Part shown: positions 44,769-53,036 of the stretch, in pieces | How positions within the stretch are numbered: the first letter of the stretch is position 1 | Layout: each line of letters begins with the position of its first letter | Assembly: GCA_039970095.1 (NCBI GenBank) | Contig: JBDVMP010000046.1 | Span: forward strand, 1-64,000 | Length of the DNA: 64,000 bases | Direction: 5' to 3' | From: JAMZMI01 sp039970095 | Lineage (GTDB): Bacteria > Bacteroidota > Bacteroidia > Cytophagales > Cyclobacteriaceae | Notes under the pieces: generated by a model | The model's input: only the letters and a program-made list of their open reading frames with translations | What the model was told of the DNA's origin: nothing | The model's database searches: none | Translations under genes and position numbers: made by a program

Positions 44769-47223
44769 CGAACTGAACTTTGACACTTTTATATGAACGC
44801 TGACTTAAGAGGATATTACGCGAAGTAAGCAGGAATTCTTTTAATGCTCGTAAGTTTATTCCTTGTTTTTCTACTTTAATCATGATATCCATCAAATACA
44901 TGTTTCGAATTTTGCCCACAAGTGGCTCAACAGGCCCAATGACGCGCATGGTGCCGAGTTGCCTGGTGATTTCCCGATAGTAATAACCACAAGCTTCGTT
45001 TACCTTTTGTTTTTCCTGATCCTTGAAAGTGATTTTTATGATCCTGTAGAAAGGAGGGTAGAGAAATTTTTCTCTTTCCAGAATTTCCTGATTGTAAAAT
45101 GACTCGTAATCATGTCTTCTCACCAATTGCAAAATTGCCTGGGAAGGGTCATTCGTTTGGATGACAACTTTTCCTTTGTCTTTTCTTCTACCGGATCTTC
45201 CACTTACCTGATGGATCATTTGAAAGGCATTTTCGTGCGACCGAAAATCAGGAAAGTTGATCATTCTGTCAGCGGCGAAAACGCCTACCAGTACTACTTT
45301 CTCAAAATCCAGCCCCTTGCTCACCATCTGCGTTCCGATCAGTATGTCAATGTTTCCAACTTCGAAATCGTCGATGATGCGTTGGTAGCTATTCTTGCTT
45401 CTGGTAGAGTCAAGATCCATTCGTTGAATTCTTGCATTCGGAATCAATATTTCTAGCTCTTCTTCAAGCTTTTCTGTTCCAAAGCTCAATGTTCGCATTT
45501 CGTGAGATTGACACTGCGGACATTCGGTGATCATGGACTTTTTATGGCCACAATAGTGACAAACAAGAACGTTCTGATAGATGTGATAAGTAAGGCTTAC
45601 ATCGCAGTTGGGACATTTTGCGTGGTATCCACATTGCTGACATTCTACGTATGGTGCATAGCCTCTCCGGTTCTGAAAGAGTATCACCTGTTTGTTGTTA
45701 TCAAGTGCGGTTTCAATTTCAATGAGTAGTTTGGAGGAGAAGTTGCCTTTCAAGGTTTTGCGCTTTCGCTCCTGGCTCATATCGGCAAACTGAATCTCTG
45801 GCATATTTACTTCACCAAACCTATTGTCCATTCTTACTAAGCCAAATTTTTCGTCTAGAGCATTTTTGTATGTCTCGATGGCTGGAGTGGCAGTTCCCAG
45901 AAGCGTTTTGGCATGGAAAAGTGAGGCAAGGTAGATCGCAGCATCTCTTGCATGATAGCGAGGAGCCGGATCGTACTGCTTATAGGAATTTTCGTGTTCC
46001 TCATCAACAATGATGAGCGACAGGTCCTGGAATGGGAGAAAAATAGCACTTCGCACTCCGACGACAAATTTATATTCTCCTTTCAGAACCTTATTCCAAA
46101 CCTCTACGCGCTCATTTTCCGAGTAGCGAGAATGGTAAACCCCGAAGGTATCGCCGAAAGCACGCCTCAGTCGTTTGATGATTTGTGTTGTGAGCGCAAT
46201 TTCTGGCAGAAGATAGAGGGCTGTTCCATCGTTTTCCAGTATGTCTTCGATTATAGAAATATATACTTCTGTTTTCCCACTTCCTGTTATACCTTTTAGC
46301 AGTACCGTGCTTTTGGTCTCAAAGTGAGCCAAAATCTCATCTTTGGCTCTCTGCTGATCTTCGGAGAGCATGGGGATATTGTAATCTCCGGCATCTTCAA
46401 AGTGAAGCCTCGACACGGTCTGTTTCCACTCCATGAGCACTCCATTCTTGATAAGCGTCTTCAGGCTTGAAGTGCTGGCATCTTCTAGTAGTTCCTTTTT
46501 AGGCATTCCTTTTTCGTTGTGAGAAGGAGACTCTAGAGTGTTGGTCGATTTGAGGTATGAGAGAAGAAGGTCTGTTTGTTTTGGTTTTTTTTCGAGCGCC
46601 TGAAAAAGCTCCTCTATGCTTTGCTCATTGTTGAGTTCAGGGTTTAGTCGGATGCGCGTTTCTGTCTTTGGCTTGTATTTGTCTTTTACACGTTCGAAAA
46701 GATGGATGGCATTTTTCGAAGACAAAGATTTGATGTGATTATGTGGGCTTTTGATTTCTAGTAGTGACGCGATCTCATCCAGTGTGAGATCTGCGCTTTC
46801 CAGATTCGTGAGAATTACCCTTTCCTTTTCGCTTACGTCAAGATCATCCAGGTCAATGTCCGGATTGATGGAAATGAGGGACTCACTCGATATTTTGAGC
46901 CCTGAGGGCAGTGCTGCATTTACAGTCTCCCCAAGCGTGCACATATAATAGTCTGCCATCCACTGCAGAAATGTAAGTTGGGTTGCAGTGAAAACAGGTT
47001 TGAGATCTATGATATCTAAAATGGGCTTGGGTGCATATTCCTGAGGAGACCTGTCATGGAGCTCGTATAAAATCCCTGTATATATTTTTCGCTTACCAAA
47101 TTGGACTATTACCCTGCAGCCAATTTGTAATTGATCTTGATCTAAGCCGGAAGTGGTATAGGTGAAAGTGCCTTTTAAGGGGAGAGGAAGTATAACTTCA
47201 GCAAAGCTCAATGTAGATCTCAT
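44752..47223 (-). CDS. priA: Primosomal protein N' (replication restart helicase PriA)
   Basis: The 823-residue product matches PriA along its length. The N-terminal DNA-binding part begins with FAEVILPLPLKGTFTYT. The superfamily 2 helicase core has Walker A (GITGSGKTEVY), the DEEH box (IIVDEEHENSYKQYD) and GTATPAIETY. The paired zinc-binding segment has CxxC pairs (CQQCGYHAKCPNC, CHYCG, CPQCQ). Motif V/VI follow (GTQMVSKGLDFEKV, QVSGRSGR). PriA reloads the replicative helicase at stalled forks and D-loops in the cytoplasm. The length is slightly above the E. coli protein, normal for Bacteroidota. The two small envelope genes downstream overlap its end. Confidence 0.97.
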   Translation of the reverse strand: MRSTLSFAEVILPLPLKGTFTYTTSGLDQDQLQIGCRVIVQFGKRKIYTGILYELHDRSPQEYAPKPILDIIDLKPVFTATQLTFLQWMADYYMCTLGETVNAALPSGLKISSESLISINPDIDLDDLDVSEKERVILTNLESADLTLDEIASLLEIKSPHNHIKSLSSKNAIHLFERVKDKYKPKTETRIRLNPELNNEQSIEELFQALEKKPKQTDLLLSYLKSTNTLESPSHNEKGMPKKELLEDASTSSLKTLIKNGVLMEWKQTVSRLHFEDAGDYNIPMLSEDQQRAKDEILAHFETKSTVLLKGITGSGKTEVYISIIEDILENDGTALYLLPEIALTTQIIKRLRRAFGDTFGVYHSRYSENERVEVWNKVLKGEYKFVVGVRSAIFLPFQDLSLIIVDEEHENSYKQYDPAPRYHARDAAIYLASLFHAKTLLGTATPAIETYKNALDEKFGLVRMDNRFGEVNMPEIQFADMSQERKRKTLKGNFSSKLLIEIETALDNNKQVILFQNRRGYAPYVECQQCGYHAKCPNCDVSLTYHIYQNVLVCHYCGHKKSMITECPQCQSHEMRTLSFGTEKLEEELEILIPNARIQRMDLDSTRSKNSYQRIIDDFEVGNIDILIGTQMVSKGLDFEKVVLVGVFAADRMINFPDFRSHENAFQMIHQVSGRSGRRKDKGKVVIQTNDPSQAILQLVRRHDYESFYNQEILEREKFLYPPFYRIIKITFKDQEKQKVNEACGYYYREITRQLGTMRVIGPVEPLVGKIRNMYLMDIMIKVEKQGINLRALKEFLLTSRNILLSQRSYKSVKVQFDVDPT

Positions 47224-47296
47224 CTTGTGATCTACGAAATTAATGCCTTTGAGCTTTTAAGGAAGCATCAAGGAAAGAAGTTGGGCGATTAAGGGG

Positions 47297-47488
47297 TTAT
47301 TTTGATGCCTGTATAGATAAATAATTTACTCTAAGTCTATTGATGATTTTCATGGAAACACTGGCTAGTTCTATTGTGTCTTCAAATTGCGTACACATGG
47401 CCAGAAGATCCTCTTTTGAAAGTTGCTGATCTGAGTTCAGCTTTTCTTTGAATGAATCAATAAAGTGTTTTTCTTCTTCCAATATCAT
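47297..47488 (-). CDS. Small helical protein, hypothetical
   Basis: This 63-codon frame from the ATG at 47488 encodes an acidic, all-helical protein (EEKHFIDSFKEKLNSDQQ, LSKEDLLAMCTQFEDTIELA, MKIINRLRVNYL). It has normal amino-acid composition, no signal peptide, and lies alone between priA and the thioredoxin-like lipoprotein gene on the same strand. The sequence looks like a short coiled coil similar to N-terminal pieces of some Cytophagales regulators, but I cannot name it. Confidence 0.5.
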   Translation of the reverse strand: MILEEEKHFIDSFKEKLNSDQQLSKEDLLAMCTQFEDTIELASVSMKIINRLRVNYLSIQASK

Positions 47489-47594
47489 AATGCTGGCTAT
47501 AGAGGCTTACAAACATTTTTACGCAATATAAGTAATTGGACAATCGAGGCTAGAGTAAATTCGATAGACTTGAAAGTTCGTTCGGTGAATTATG

Positions 47595-49661
47595 TTATTT
47601 CATCTCATTCAGTACCGCATCAAAATCGTGGACCGGTCGTTTGCAGGTTTTGTCGTAGCACACGTAAATCGTTGGCTTGTTATCCATTTCGGATTTATGT
47701 TCGAAAAGCGGAAGCGCTGTTCCCTCTTTTCCTGCCATGAGTACCTTATTAGGTAGATATTTTCGATGAAACCTCTCTACAATATCGTTGGTCTCACTCC
47801 CCACAACTACAATTTCCGGAGTGGCATGATTAACTATTAGCGTCACGTAAGACCAATAAGACATATACTCGGCTTCCTGCTTTACAAGGCTACTCGTTTG
47901 TTTGAGCATTTCCAGACTTAGGGTCTTGTATTTCCCCTTGTCCAGCATGACACCAAGTTTGTAGAGGTTTTCAGCCATCATGGCGTTTGATGATGGTATC
48001 ACATTGTCGAAGAGCTCCTTTTTTCTAGTAATTAGACTCTCCGATTCGCTACTAGAATAGAAAAATAGTTTTTCATCATTATCATAAAATTCTTCCACTA
48101 CCTGATCTGTCAACTGACTGGCGGTATTGAGATATTCTATATTGAATGTGGTTTCGTAATAAGTGATAAAAGATTGAATAACAGCTGCATAGTCTTCCAG
48201 AAAACCCTGGGTTGGCAGTCCATATACGCGAATCAATTTACCGTCCGAAATAAGCGAATCCTTGATAAATGAAGCATTGCGATTGGCCAGATCTAGACAC
48301 AAGGTGTCTCCGGTGGCTTGATAGGAGTGAAGCAGGCCGTTTAAGGCAAGACCGTTCCATCCAGCGATGATTTTGTCGTCCAGACCTGGTCGTATTCTCT
48401 TACTTCTTGCGGCAAGAGCTTTGCTTTTGAATTGATCGATCTTGCTTTGGAGGTCTTGTTCTGAGAGTTTCCAGTTGGTCGCAAATGTTGGGTCTTTATC
48501 CAGTCTTCTCAGAACATTCGTGTGTTCCCAATTACCCGACTTCCTTATGTCGTAATATTTGCAAATGACACTGCTGTCTGCTCCAGCTAAATCGAGTATG
48601 TCTTCCTGTGACCAAACATAAAATTTTCCTTCTACGCCTTCACTGTCGGCATCAAGTGCGGAATAAAAACCTCCGTTTTCATCCATCATTTCTCGCGCCA
48701 GCCATTCGGCTGTTTCCTTGACAACTCTCCTGTAATTTTCTTTTTTGCTCAACTTATAAGCATTAGCATATAGCGTCAATAGCTGCCCATTGTCATAAAG
48801 CATTTTTTCAAAATGCGGAACATGCCATTCGTTATCTACAGAGTAGCGCGAAAAACCACCACCCACCTGATCGTAGATGCCACCTTGTTCTATTTGATCC
48901 AGAGTAAACAATACATGTTTCTCAATGTCTTTATCATCAAAATCCTGAGAATAGGCGAGCAGGTAGTTCCAAATAGCCGGCATGGGAAATTTTGGTGCTC
49001 GATCCATTCCTCCCCACTTAGGGTCAAACTTACTTTTGACCACATCTACTGCCTTTGTCAGGTCCTCATCGGTTATATCCGTCTGATTCTCACTCAGATT
49101 GTATTTTTGGATATCGCTTGCTTGTAAGGCTGCAGCAAACTGATCAGCAGACTCATGTAACTTTTGATAATTCTGAGTATAGGCTTTTGTGATATTTTGA
49201 AGTAACGCCAACCAGTTATCTTTCGGGAAATACGTGCCTCCGTAAAATGGCTTTTGCTCGGGGGTTAAAAAAACGTTCAAAGGCCAACCTCCTCTCAGTC
49301 CCATGGCTTGCACAGCATCCATATATATATTGTCGATATCAGGTCTTTCTTCTCTGTCCAGCTTGATGTTGACGAAGTGTTCATTCATATACTCCGCTAT
49401 GGTGTCATTCTCAAACGACTCATGCGCCATAACATGACACCAGTGGCAAGACGAATATCCGATGCTTAGAAGAATGGGCTTATTGTCTTCCAGAGCTTTG
49501 TCCAGTGCCTCTTTGCCCCACGGATACCAGTCCACAGGATTGTGGGCGTGCTGTAGGAGATAGGGGCTGGTACTATCTATGAGTTTATTTGTGTGCTCCA
49601 TTTTGTTCTGGTTGCATCCACCAAGGATGATAAGTATTATGATTGTGAACAGCCTTCTCAT
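47595..49661 (-). CDS. DUF255 thioredoxin-like / six-hairpin-glycosidase-fold lipoprotein (YyaL/SPATA20-like)
   Basis: The 688-residue product matches the YyaL/SPATA20 family. The N-terminal thioredoxin-like domain starts SPYLLQHAHNPVDWYPWG and carries CHWC at residues 72-75. The rest is an alpha/alpha barrel with GGIYDQVGGGFSRYSVDNEWHVPHFEKMLYDN and GLDDKIIAGWNGLAL, both family hallmarks. Unlike many relatives it begins with a lipoprotein signal (hydrophobic stretch, then LGGC, Cys16), so it should work in the envelope. The family's reaction is not settled; a redox or sugar-related role has been suggested by fold. Its ATG overlaps the stop of the GSCFA gene upstream (ATGA), so the two are co-translated. 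Confidence 0.93.
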   Translation of the reverse strand: MRRLFTIIILIILGGCNQNKMEHTNKLIDSTSPYLLQHAHNPVDWYPWGKEALDKALEDNKPILLSIGYSSCHWCHVMAHESFENDTIAEYMNEHFVNIKLDREERPDIDNIYMDAVQAMGLRGGWPLNVFLTPEQKPFYGGTYFPKDNWLALLQNITKAYTQNYQKLHESADQFAAALQASDIQKYNLSENQTDITDEDLTKAVDVVKSKFDPKWGGMDRAPKFPMPAIWNYLLAYSQDFDDKDIEKHVLFTLDQIEQGGIYDQVGGGFSRYSVDNEWHVPHFEKMLYDNGQLLTLYANAYKLSKKENYRRVVKETAEWLAREMMDENGGFYSALDADSEGVEGKFYVWSQEDILDLAGADSSVICKYYDIRKSGNWEHTNVLRRLDKDPTFATNWKLSEQDLQSKIDQFKSKALAARSKRIRPGLDDKIIAGWNGLALNGLLHSYQATGDTLCLDLANRNASFIKDSLISDGKLIRVYGLPTQGFLEDYAAVIQSFITYYETTFNIEYLNTASQLTDQVVEEFYDNDEKLFFYSSSESESLITRKKELFDNVIPSSNAMMAENLYKLGVMLDKGKYKTLSLEMLKQTSSLVKQEAEYMSYWSYVTLIVNHATPEIVVVGSETNDIVERFHRKYLPNKVLMAGKEGTALPLFEHKSEMDNKPTIYVCYDKTCKRPVHDFDAVLNEMK

Positions 49662-50650
49662 TTAGAGTCGAGTTGCTTTTTGATCTCTGCTAACTCTTCA
49701 CTAACATCTATCCTGTCTTTAAGGTTTTCTATGTCCCGCTTTAGCTTTCGCAGAAAATCCTGATGGTTGGATGATTGAGGCTGAAAGGGTCTGTGCTGAA
49801 GTGAAATTTTGATCTTATTCCAGTCTTTCAGAAAGGCCAGTGTCTCTGGGTTCATATAGGTCTCGCAGAAGCGTGACCATATGTAATCTATGGCTTCTTG
49901 TGATGGGTGGATTAAGTCTTTGGAGTAAAACCTATAGTCCCTGAGTTCGTCCATCTGGATTTCGTAGGAAGGGAAGTATAATGCCCGCTTATCTTGTTTG
50001 AGTATTTCAGCGGTGGCGTGGTGCAAGATTCCCTTGCTGACGTTGTTCTCATGCAAGCCATCTTTCGTGTGCCTTACCGGGCTTATAGTCAGTAGTACAC
50101 GCAAGCCTGGGTTAACCGACCTTAGCTTTTTCATGCAGGCGTGATAATGCTCCACAATTTCGCCAGGTTGAAGTAATCTTTTGTCAAATTCAGATTGAGG
50201 CACTTTATGGCAGTTTGCCACGATAGCGTCTGTTGACTTGTGGGAGTAAACAAAGCCAGTGCCGAAAGTGATTATCAACCAATTTGCATCCTTCAGGCTA
50301 TTCTGGAGTGTTTCGGTTCGCTGATCGATTAATTCGGTCAAGTCATCTTTGGTCAAAGCTGAGATCTCTCCGTGCGCATCATAATGAAAGAAAACGCCCT
50401 GATTTTCTACTACTCCATGTGTGTTCAGTTCGTTTTTCAACACATTGAAAATGGAGTAGGGGTTGAAGATAGTACCCAGAGGGTTTGAGAGTACCTGAAA
50501 CTTGTTGTCAGCCAGCTTTTGCCCAATGTTATCTGAGAAGCATGACCCGATACTCACAACCTTATCCTTCAGGTTGATCAGGCTTTTAGATTTTGGTATG
50601 TCAAATTTCAGATTGAACATCGATTGCAATTTATGGATTGTTCCAATCAT
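49658..50650 (-). CDS. GSCFA-domain protein
   Basis: The segment VVSIGSCFSDNIGQKLADNKF contains the GSCF motif that names this family, with FGTGFVYSHKSTDAIVANCHKVPQ and YFPSYEIQMDELRDYRFYSKDLIHPSQEAIDYIW also typical. The fold is thought to be SGNH/GDSL-hydrolase-like, with the Ser of GSCF and a C-terminal DLIHPS His/Asp pair as likely active residues, but substrates are not established. An ATG at 50650 gives 330 residues; a Met at 50620 is an alternative start that also lies before the conserved region. No signal peptide is present, so the enzyme is probably cytoplasmic. A coiled coil (last 35 residues) ends the protein. It follows the rplI terminator. Confidence 0.88.
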   Translation of the reverse strand: MIGTIHKLQSMFNLKFDIPKSKSLINLKDKVVSIGSCFSDNIGQKLADNKFQVLSNPLGTIFNPYSIFNVLKNELNTHGVVENQGVFFHYDAHGEISALTKDDLTELIDQRTETLQNSLKDANWLIITFGTGFVYSHKSTDAIVANCHKVPQSEFDKRLLQPGEIVEHYHACMKKLRSVNPGLRVLLTISPVRHTKDGLHENNVSKGILHHATAEILKQDKRALYFPSYEIQMDELRDYRFYSKDLIHPSQEAIDYIWSRFCETYMNPETLAFLKDWNKIKISLQHRPFQPQSSNHQDFLRKLKRDIENLKDRIDVSEELAEIKKQLDSK

Positions 50651-50657
50651 TGGGCAT

Positions 50658-50687
50658 AAAAAAACCCCGACTGTAAGCCGAGGTTTT
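50658..50687 (-). terminator. Intrinsic terminator after the rpsF-rpsR-rplI operon
   Basis: On the minus strand AAAACCTCG pairs with CGGGGTTTT (one G-U pair) around a short loop, followed by a run of T. It lies 20 bases past the rplI stop and just before the GSCFA start, so it separates the ribosomal operon from the next genes. Confidence 0.85.
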
Positions 50688-50707
50688 AAATATCTGATTG
50701 AGCGATC

Positions 50708-51148
50708 TTATTCAGATACTACGCTCAATTTAATTTCTGCTTTTACTTCTTTATGAAGGTCAACCTCAGCAGTGTACTCACCTAGTTCTTTGATTGATCC
50801 AAGAGAAATTTTCTTTCTGTCAATATCAAAACCTTTAGCAGTCAATGCATCAGAAACCTGAAGTGCGGTTACAGCACCAAAGATTTTACCTGACTCACCA
50901 GCTTTGGTTTTGATTTCTAAAGTAACATCTCCAAGTTTAGTGGCAACTTCCTGAGCGTCAGCTTTAAGCTTTTCAGCTTTGTGAGCTGCCTGACGGATGT
51001 TCTCCTCTATCATCTTAGAGTTAACTTTGTTCGCGATAATAGCGAATCCTTGAGGGATAAGGTAGTTTCTACCGTATCCGGGCTTTACACTTACAGTGTC
51101 GTTTTTATAACCAAGCCCTTTGATATCTTCTTTCAATATTACGTCCAT
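50708..51148 (-). CDS. rplI: 50S ribosomal protein L9
   Basis: The 146-residue product shows the L9 signature: MDVILKEDIKGLGYKNDTVSVKPGYGRNYLIPQGFA at the N-terminus, a long central helix (about 42-75) and a C-terminal RNA-binding domain with KAGESGKIFGAVT and DRKKISL. L9 binds 23S rRNA near the L1 stalk and helps hold reading frame. It is the last gene of the rpsF-rpsR-rplI operon, seven bases after rpsR, with a terminator just downstream. Length and order are normal. Confidence 0.97.
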   Translation of the reverse strand: MDVILKEDIKGLGYKNDTVSVKPGYGRNYLIPQGFAIIANKVNSKMIEENIRQAAHKAEKLKADAQEVATKLGDVTLEIKTKAGESGKIFGAVTALQVSDALTAKGFDIDRKKISLGSIKELGEYTAEVDLHKEVKAEIKLSVVSE

Positions 51149-51155
51149 CTCGCTA

Positions 51156-51407
51156 TTATTTTAAAGAGTCTGTAACATAAGGAAGCAAAGCCAGGTGACG
51201 AGCTCTTTTTACAGCTTGTCCCACTTTTCTTTGAAATTTCAGGCTTGTGCCTGTCAATCTTCTTGGAAGAAGTTTGCCTTGCTCATTTACGAAAGCCAAA
51301 AGGAATTTTTCGTCCTTGTAGTCAATGTACTTGATGCCACTTTTTTTGAAACGGCAGTACTTGTCTTTCTTCTGCTCTCTGTTAATTGGTTCGTTTTGTA
51401 GTGTCAT
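51156..51407 (-). CDS. rpsR: 30S ribosomal protein S18
   Basis: The 83-residue product has the S18 core: YCRFKKSGIKYIDYKD, then LLPRRLTGTSLKFQRKVGQAVKRARHLALLPYV, which binds 16S rRNA as a heterodimer with S6. It overlaps the rpsF stop by four bases (ATGA), so S6 and S18 are translated in step. The conserved CPxC zinc pair found in some S18 proteins is replaced here by a single Cys. Confidence 0.97.
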   Translation of the reverse strand: MTLQNEPINREQKKDKYCRFKKSGIKYIDYKDEKFLLAFVNEQGKLLPRRLTGTSLKFQRKVGQAVKRARHLALLPYVTDSLK

Positions 51408-51775
51408 GCTTTTGCCTCCTCTTTCTCTTTTACTTCTTTTTTCTTGAATGCTCCGCTTTTGCGTTTCTTATTGTAAGCCAATGCGTGCTTGTCTAGCACG
51501 GTAGTGAGAAATCTCATTACCTTCTCGTCTCTCCTGTATTCTGTCTCTAGCTTATCAATTACGGATGTTTCTGCCTCGAATTCAAAAAGGTTGTAAAAAC
51601 CTGTAGTCTTATGCATGATCGGATAAGCAAGCTTTCTCAAGCCCCAAATCTCTTCATTGATAATCTTCGCACCTTGCTCTACAAGGATACCTTTGAATTT
51701 GTCGACAGCATCCTTCATCTGAGCTTCAGACAAAACGGGAGTTAAAATGAATACTGTCTCGTAATTTTTAGTCAT
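51404..51775 (-). CDS. rpsF: 30S ribosomal protein S6
   Basis: The 123-residue product begins NYETVFILTPVLSEAQMKDAVDKFK and includes GLRKLAYPIMHKTTGFYNLFEFEA and EYRRDEKVMRFLTTVLDKHA, all standard for S6, which pairs with S18 on the small subunit platform. The Lys/Glu-rich tail (last 20 residues) is common in Bacteroidota. It is the first gene of the operon. A good -7 element (TACTTTTG, 51804-51811) lies 28 bases upstream of the ATG, giving a very short leader. Confidence 0.97.
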   Translation of the reverse strand: MTKNYETVFILTPVLSEAQMKDAVDKFKGILVEQGAKIINEEIWGLRKLAYPIMHKTTGFYNLFEFEAETSVIDKLETEYRRDEKVMRFLTTVLDKHALAYNKKRKSGAFKKKEVKEKEEAKA

Positions 51776-51803
51776 TGTGTTTTACTTAAAATTTTTCGAA
51801 CTG

Positions 51804-51811
51804 CAAAAGTA
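51804..51811 (-). promoter_or_regulatory. Bacteroidota -7 promoter element for rpsF
   Basis: TACTTTTG on the minus strand fits TAnnTTTG exactly and lies 28 bases before the rpsF ATG. The -33 region has no clear TTTG, so the match rests on the -7 box and position. Confidence 0.5.
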
Positions 51812-51889
51812 GGTAAATAATTCATAATTGTGAATGTACTAATGCAAAATGTATTAGCGAAATCCCTTATCTATTATCCTGAACTTAAG

Positions 51890-51986
51890 AAGGAGGGCGT
51901 CCGGGCGGGCTATTCACTTCAAGTCCTCGCCCTCTTTCATCAGGCTGTGGGCTTTCCGTTGCTATCCCTGACGCGGCGTGCCGTCA
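51890..51986. repeat. GC-rich self-complementary non-coding island, possibly a dispersed repeat or structured RNA
   Basis: Within an AT-rich 271-base gap, bases 51890-51986 are clearly GC-rich. Arms at 51890-51899 and 51928-51937 pair over ten positions (one G-T), and TGACG/CGTCA (51969-51973, 51982-51986) form a second stem. Two segments starting GGGCT (51907 and 51949) are loosely similar. I associate GC-rich islands of this style (GGGCT...CTATCCCTGACGCGG) with dispersed non-coding repeats of Bacteroidota genomes, from memory only. A 66-codon frame covers it but has no protein-like features. Confidence 0.45.
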
Positions 51987-52046
51987 ACTTTTGTTATTCC
52001 AGAAGGAAATCTTATCCGCTAAAAAATTAAAACCTCTTATTTGATC

Positions 52047-52967
52047 CTACTTCACCTCAAACCCATCTTTACCCATTAGGTATTCGTCGGTGTAAACTTC
52101 CACGAAGTGTTTGCCAATAGCGTATTCACTTCCTTTTTTATAGAATAGGGTCACGAGCTGGCTCTTCTTATCATAAAGTATTTCCTGCTTTTGTGTATAG
52201 AACATCTCACGTCCTTCAAAAGTGAAAGAGCCTGAGCCTCTTGCCACATCAAATAATACATTGCCATCAGGTGCTACAATTCTTATGAGCAATTCTTTTC
52301 CCTCTATAGGAGCTACACTATTTTGACCTACTGTGAATGTTACCTTAAGCTGGTCTATGTGTCTGTTTTTAAATTCACCTTCACGTTCTCTTCCACTTGC
52401 ACTTACGGCAAACACTTTCAGACCTTCTACTTTCAGTCTTGAGGCAAAAGCCACCTTCTCAGCCAGTTCGGCTTTCTCTTCGTTGATCTCTCTGATGGAC
52501 TTGCTGAGCGTTTGCTTCTCTTCTTTAAGTTCCACATTCTCTGTTCTTAGCTCCTCAGCAAGGGCTGTTAGTTGTTTGATCTCTTCGTCCTTGAGCAAGA
52601 GCAATTCTTGATAGCCTTCCACCTTGTCTTTTAGGGACACAGCATAATTTCTCTCACTGTTTCGCTGACGGATCAATGTTTTTTTATCTTCCTCCAGTTG
52701 GGTTTTCACCTTTAGTAAAGTGTCGATTTGCCCTCCCAACTGGGAGATGGTTAGGATCTTGGTGTTGAGTTCGGAAGAAATCGAGTCGAGCTGCAAGATG
52801 GTGTTGTCAAGTTCGAGTTGCTGAGCGACCCTTTCTTCTTCAAGTCTTACATTTTGGAAATAGAAGAACGCAATTACTCCGATCAAAATCAATCCCATCA
52901 CGATGAAGTAAGGGGTCAGGTCTCTGTGTTTTTTGAATTCTGGTTGTTTTGGTTCTTGTTCAGACAT
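52047..52967 (-). CDS. Membrane-anchored coiled-coil protein of unknown function
   Basis: The 306-residue product has a short charged cytoplasmic N-terminus, one transmembrane helix (residues about 19-39, YFIVMGLILIGVIAFFYF), a long coiled coil (about 42-175, repeated Leu/Glu/Lys heptads) and a beta-rich C-terminal domain (about 178-306: KVEGLKVFAVSASGREREGEF, LLIRIVAPDGNVLFDVARGSG, ALVTLFYKKGS-like strands, EVYTDEYLMGKDGFEVK). The layout suggests an inner-membrane protein with its coiled coil and sandwich domain in the periplasm. I do not recognise a named family. It has its own likely promoter. Confidence 0.8.
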   Translation of the reverse strand: MSEQEPKQPEFKKHRDLTPYFIVMGLILIGVIAFFYFQNVRLEEERVAQQLELDNTILQLDSISSELNTKILTISQLGGQIDTLLKVKTQLEEDKKTLIRQRNSERNYAVSLKDKVEGYQELLLLKDEEIKQLTALAEELRTENVELKEEKQTLSKSIREINEEKAELAEKVAFASRLKVEGLKVFAVSASGREREGEFKNRHIDQLKVTFTVGQNSVAPIEGKELLIRIVAPDGNVLFDVARGSGSFTFEGREMFYTQKQEILYDKKSQLVTLFYKKGSEYAIGKHFVEVYTDEYLMGKDGFEVK

Positions 52968-52990
52968 CCGCTTAGCTGTTTTTTTGCGTG

Positions 52991-52998
52991 CAAAAATA
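52991..52998 (-). promoter_or_regulatory. Bacteroidota -7 promoter element for the coiled-coil protein gene
   Basis: TATTTTTG on the minus strand fits TAnnTTTG and lies 23 bases before the ATG at 52967. The -33 box is weak (TTAC at the expected spacing). Confidence 0.45.
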
Positions 52999-53036
52999 GG
53001 GTTTAGAAACTTAAATAGTAATACGGCACTCTAGTA

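Noticed and set aside
51830..52030. 66-codon plus-strand frame over the GC-rich island
   Set aside because: No homologous-looking motif or signal; the block's pairing and composition fit a non-coding element better.
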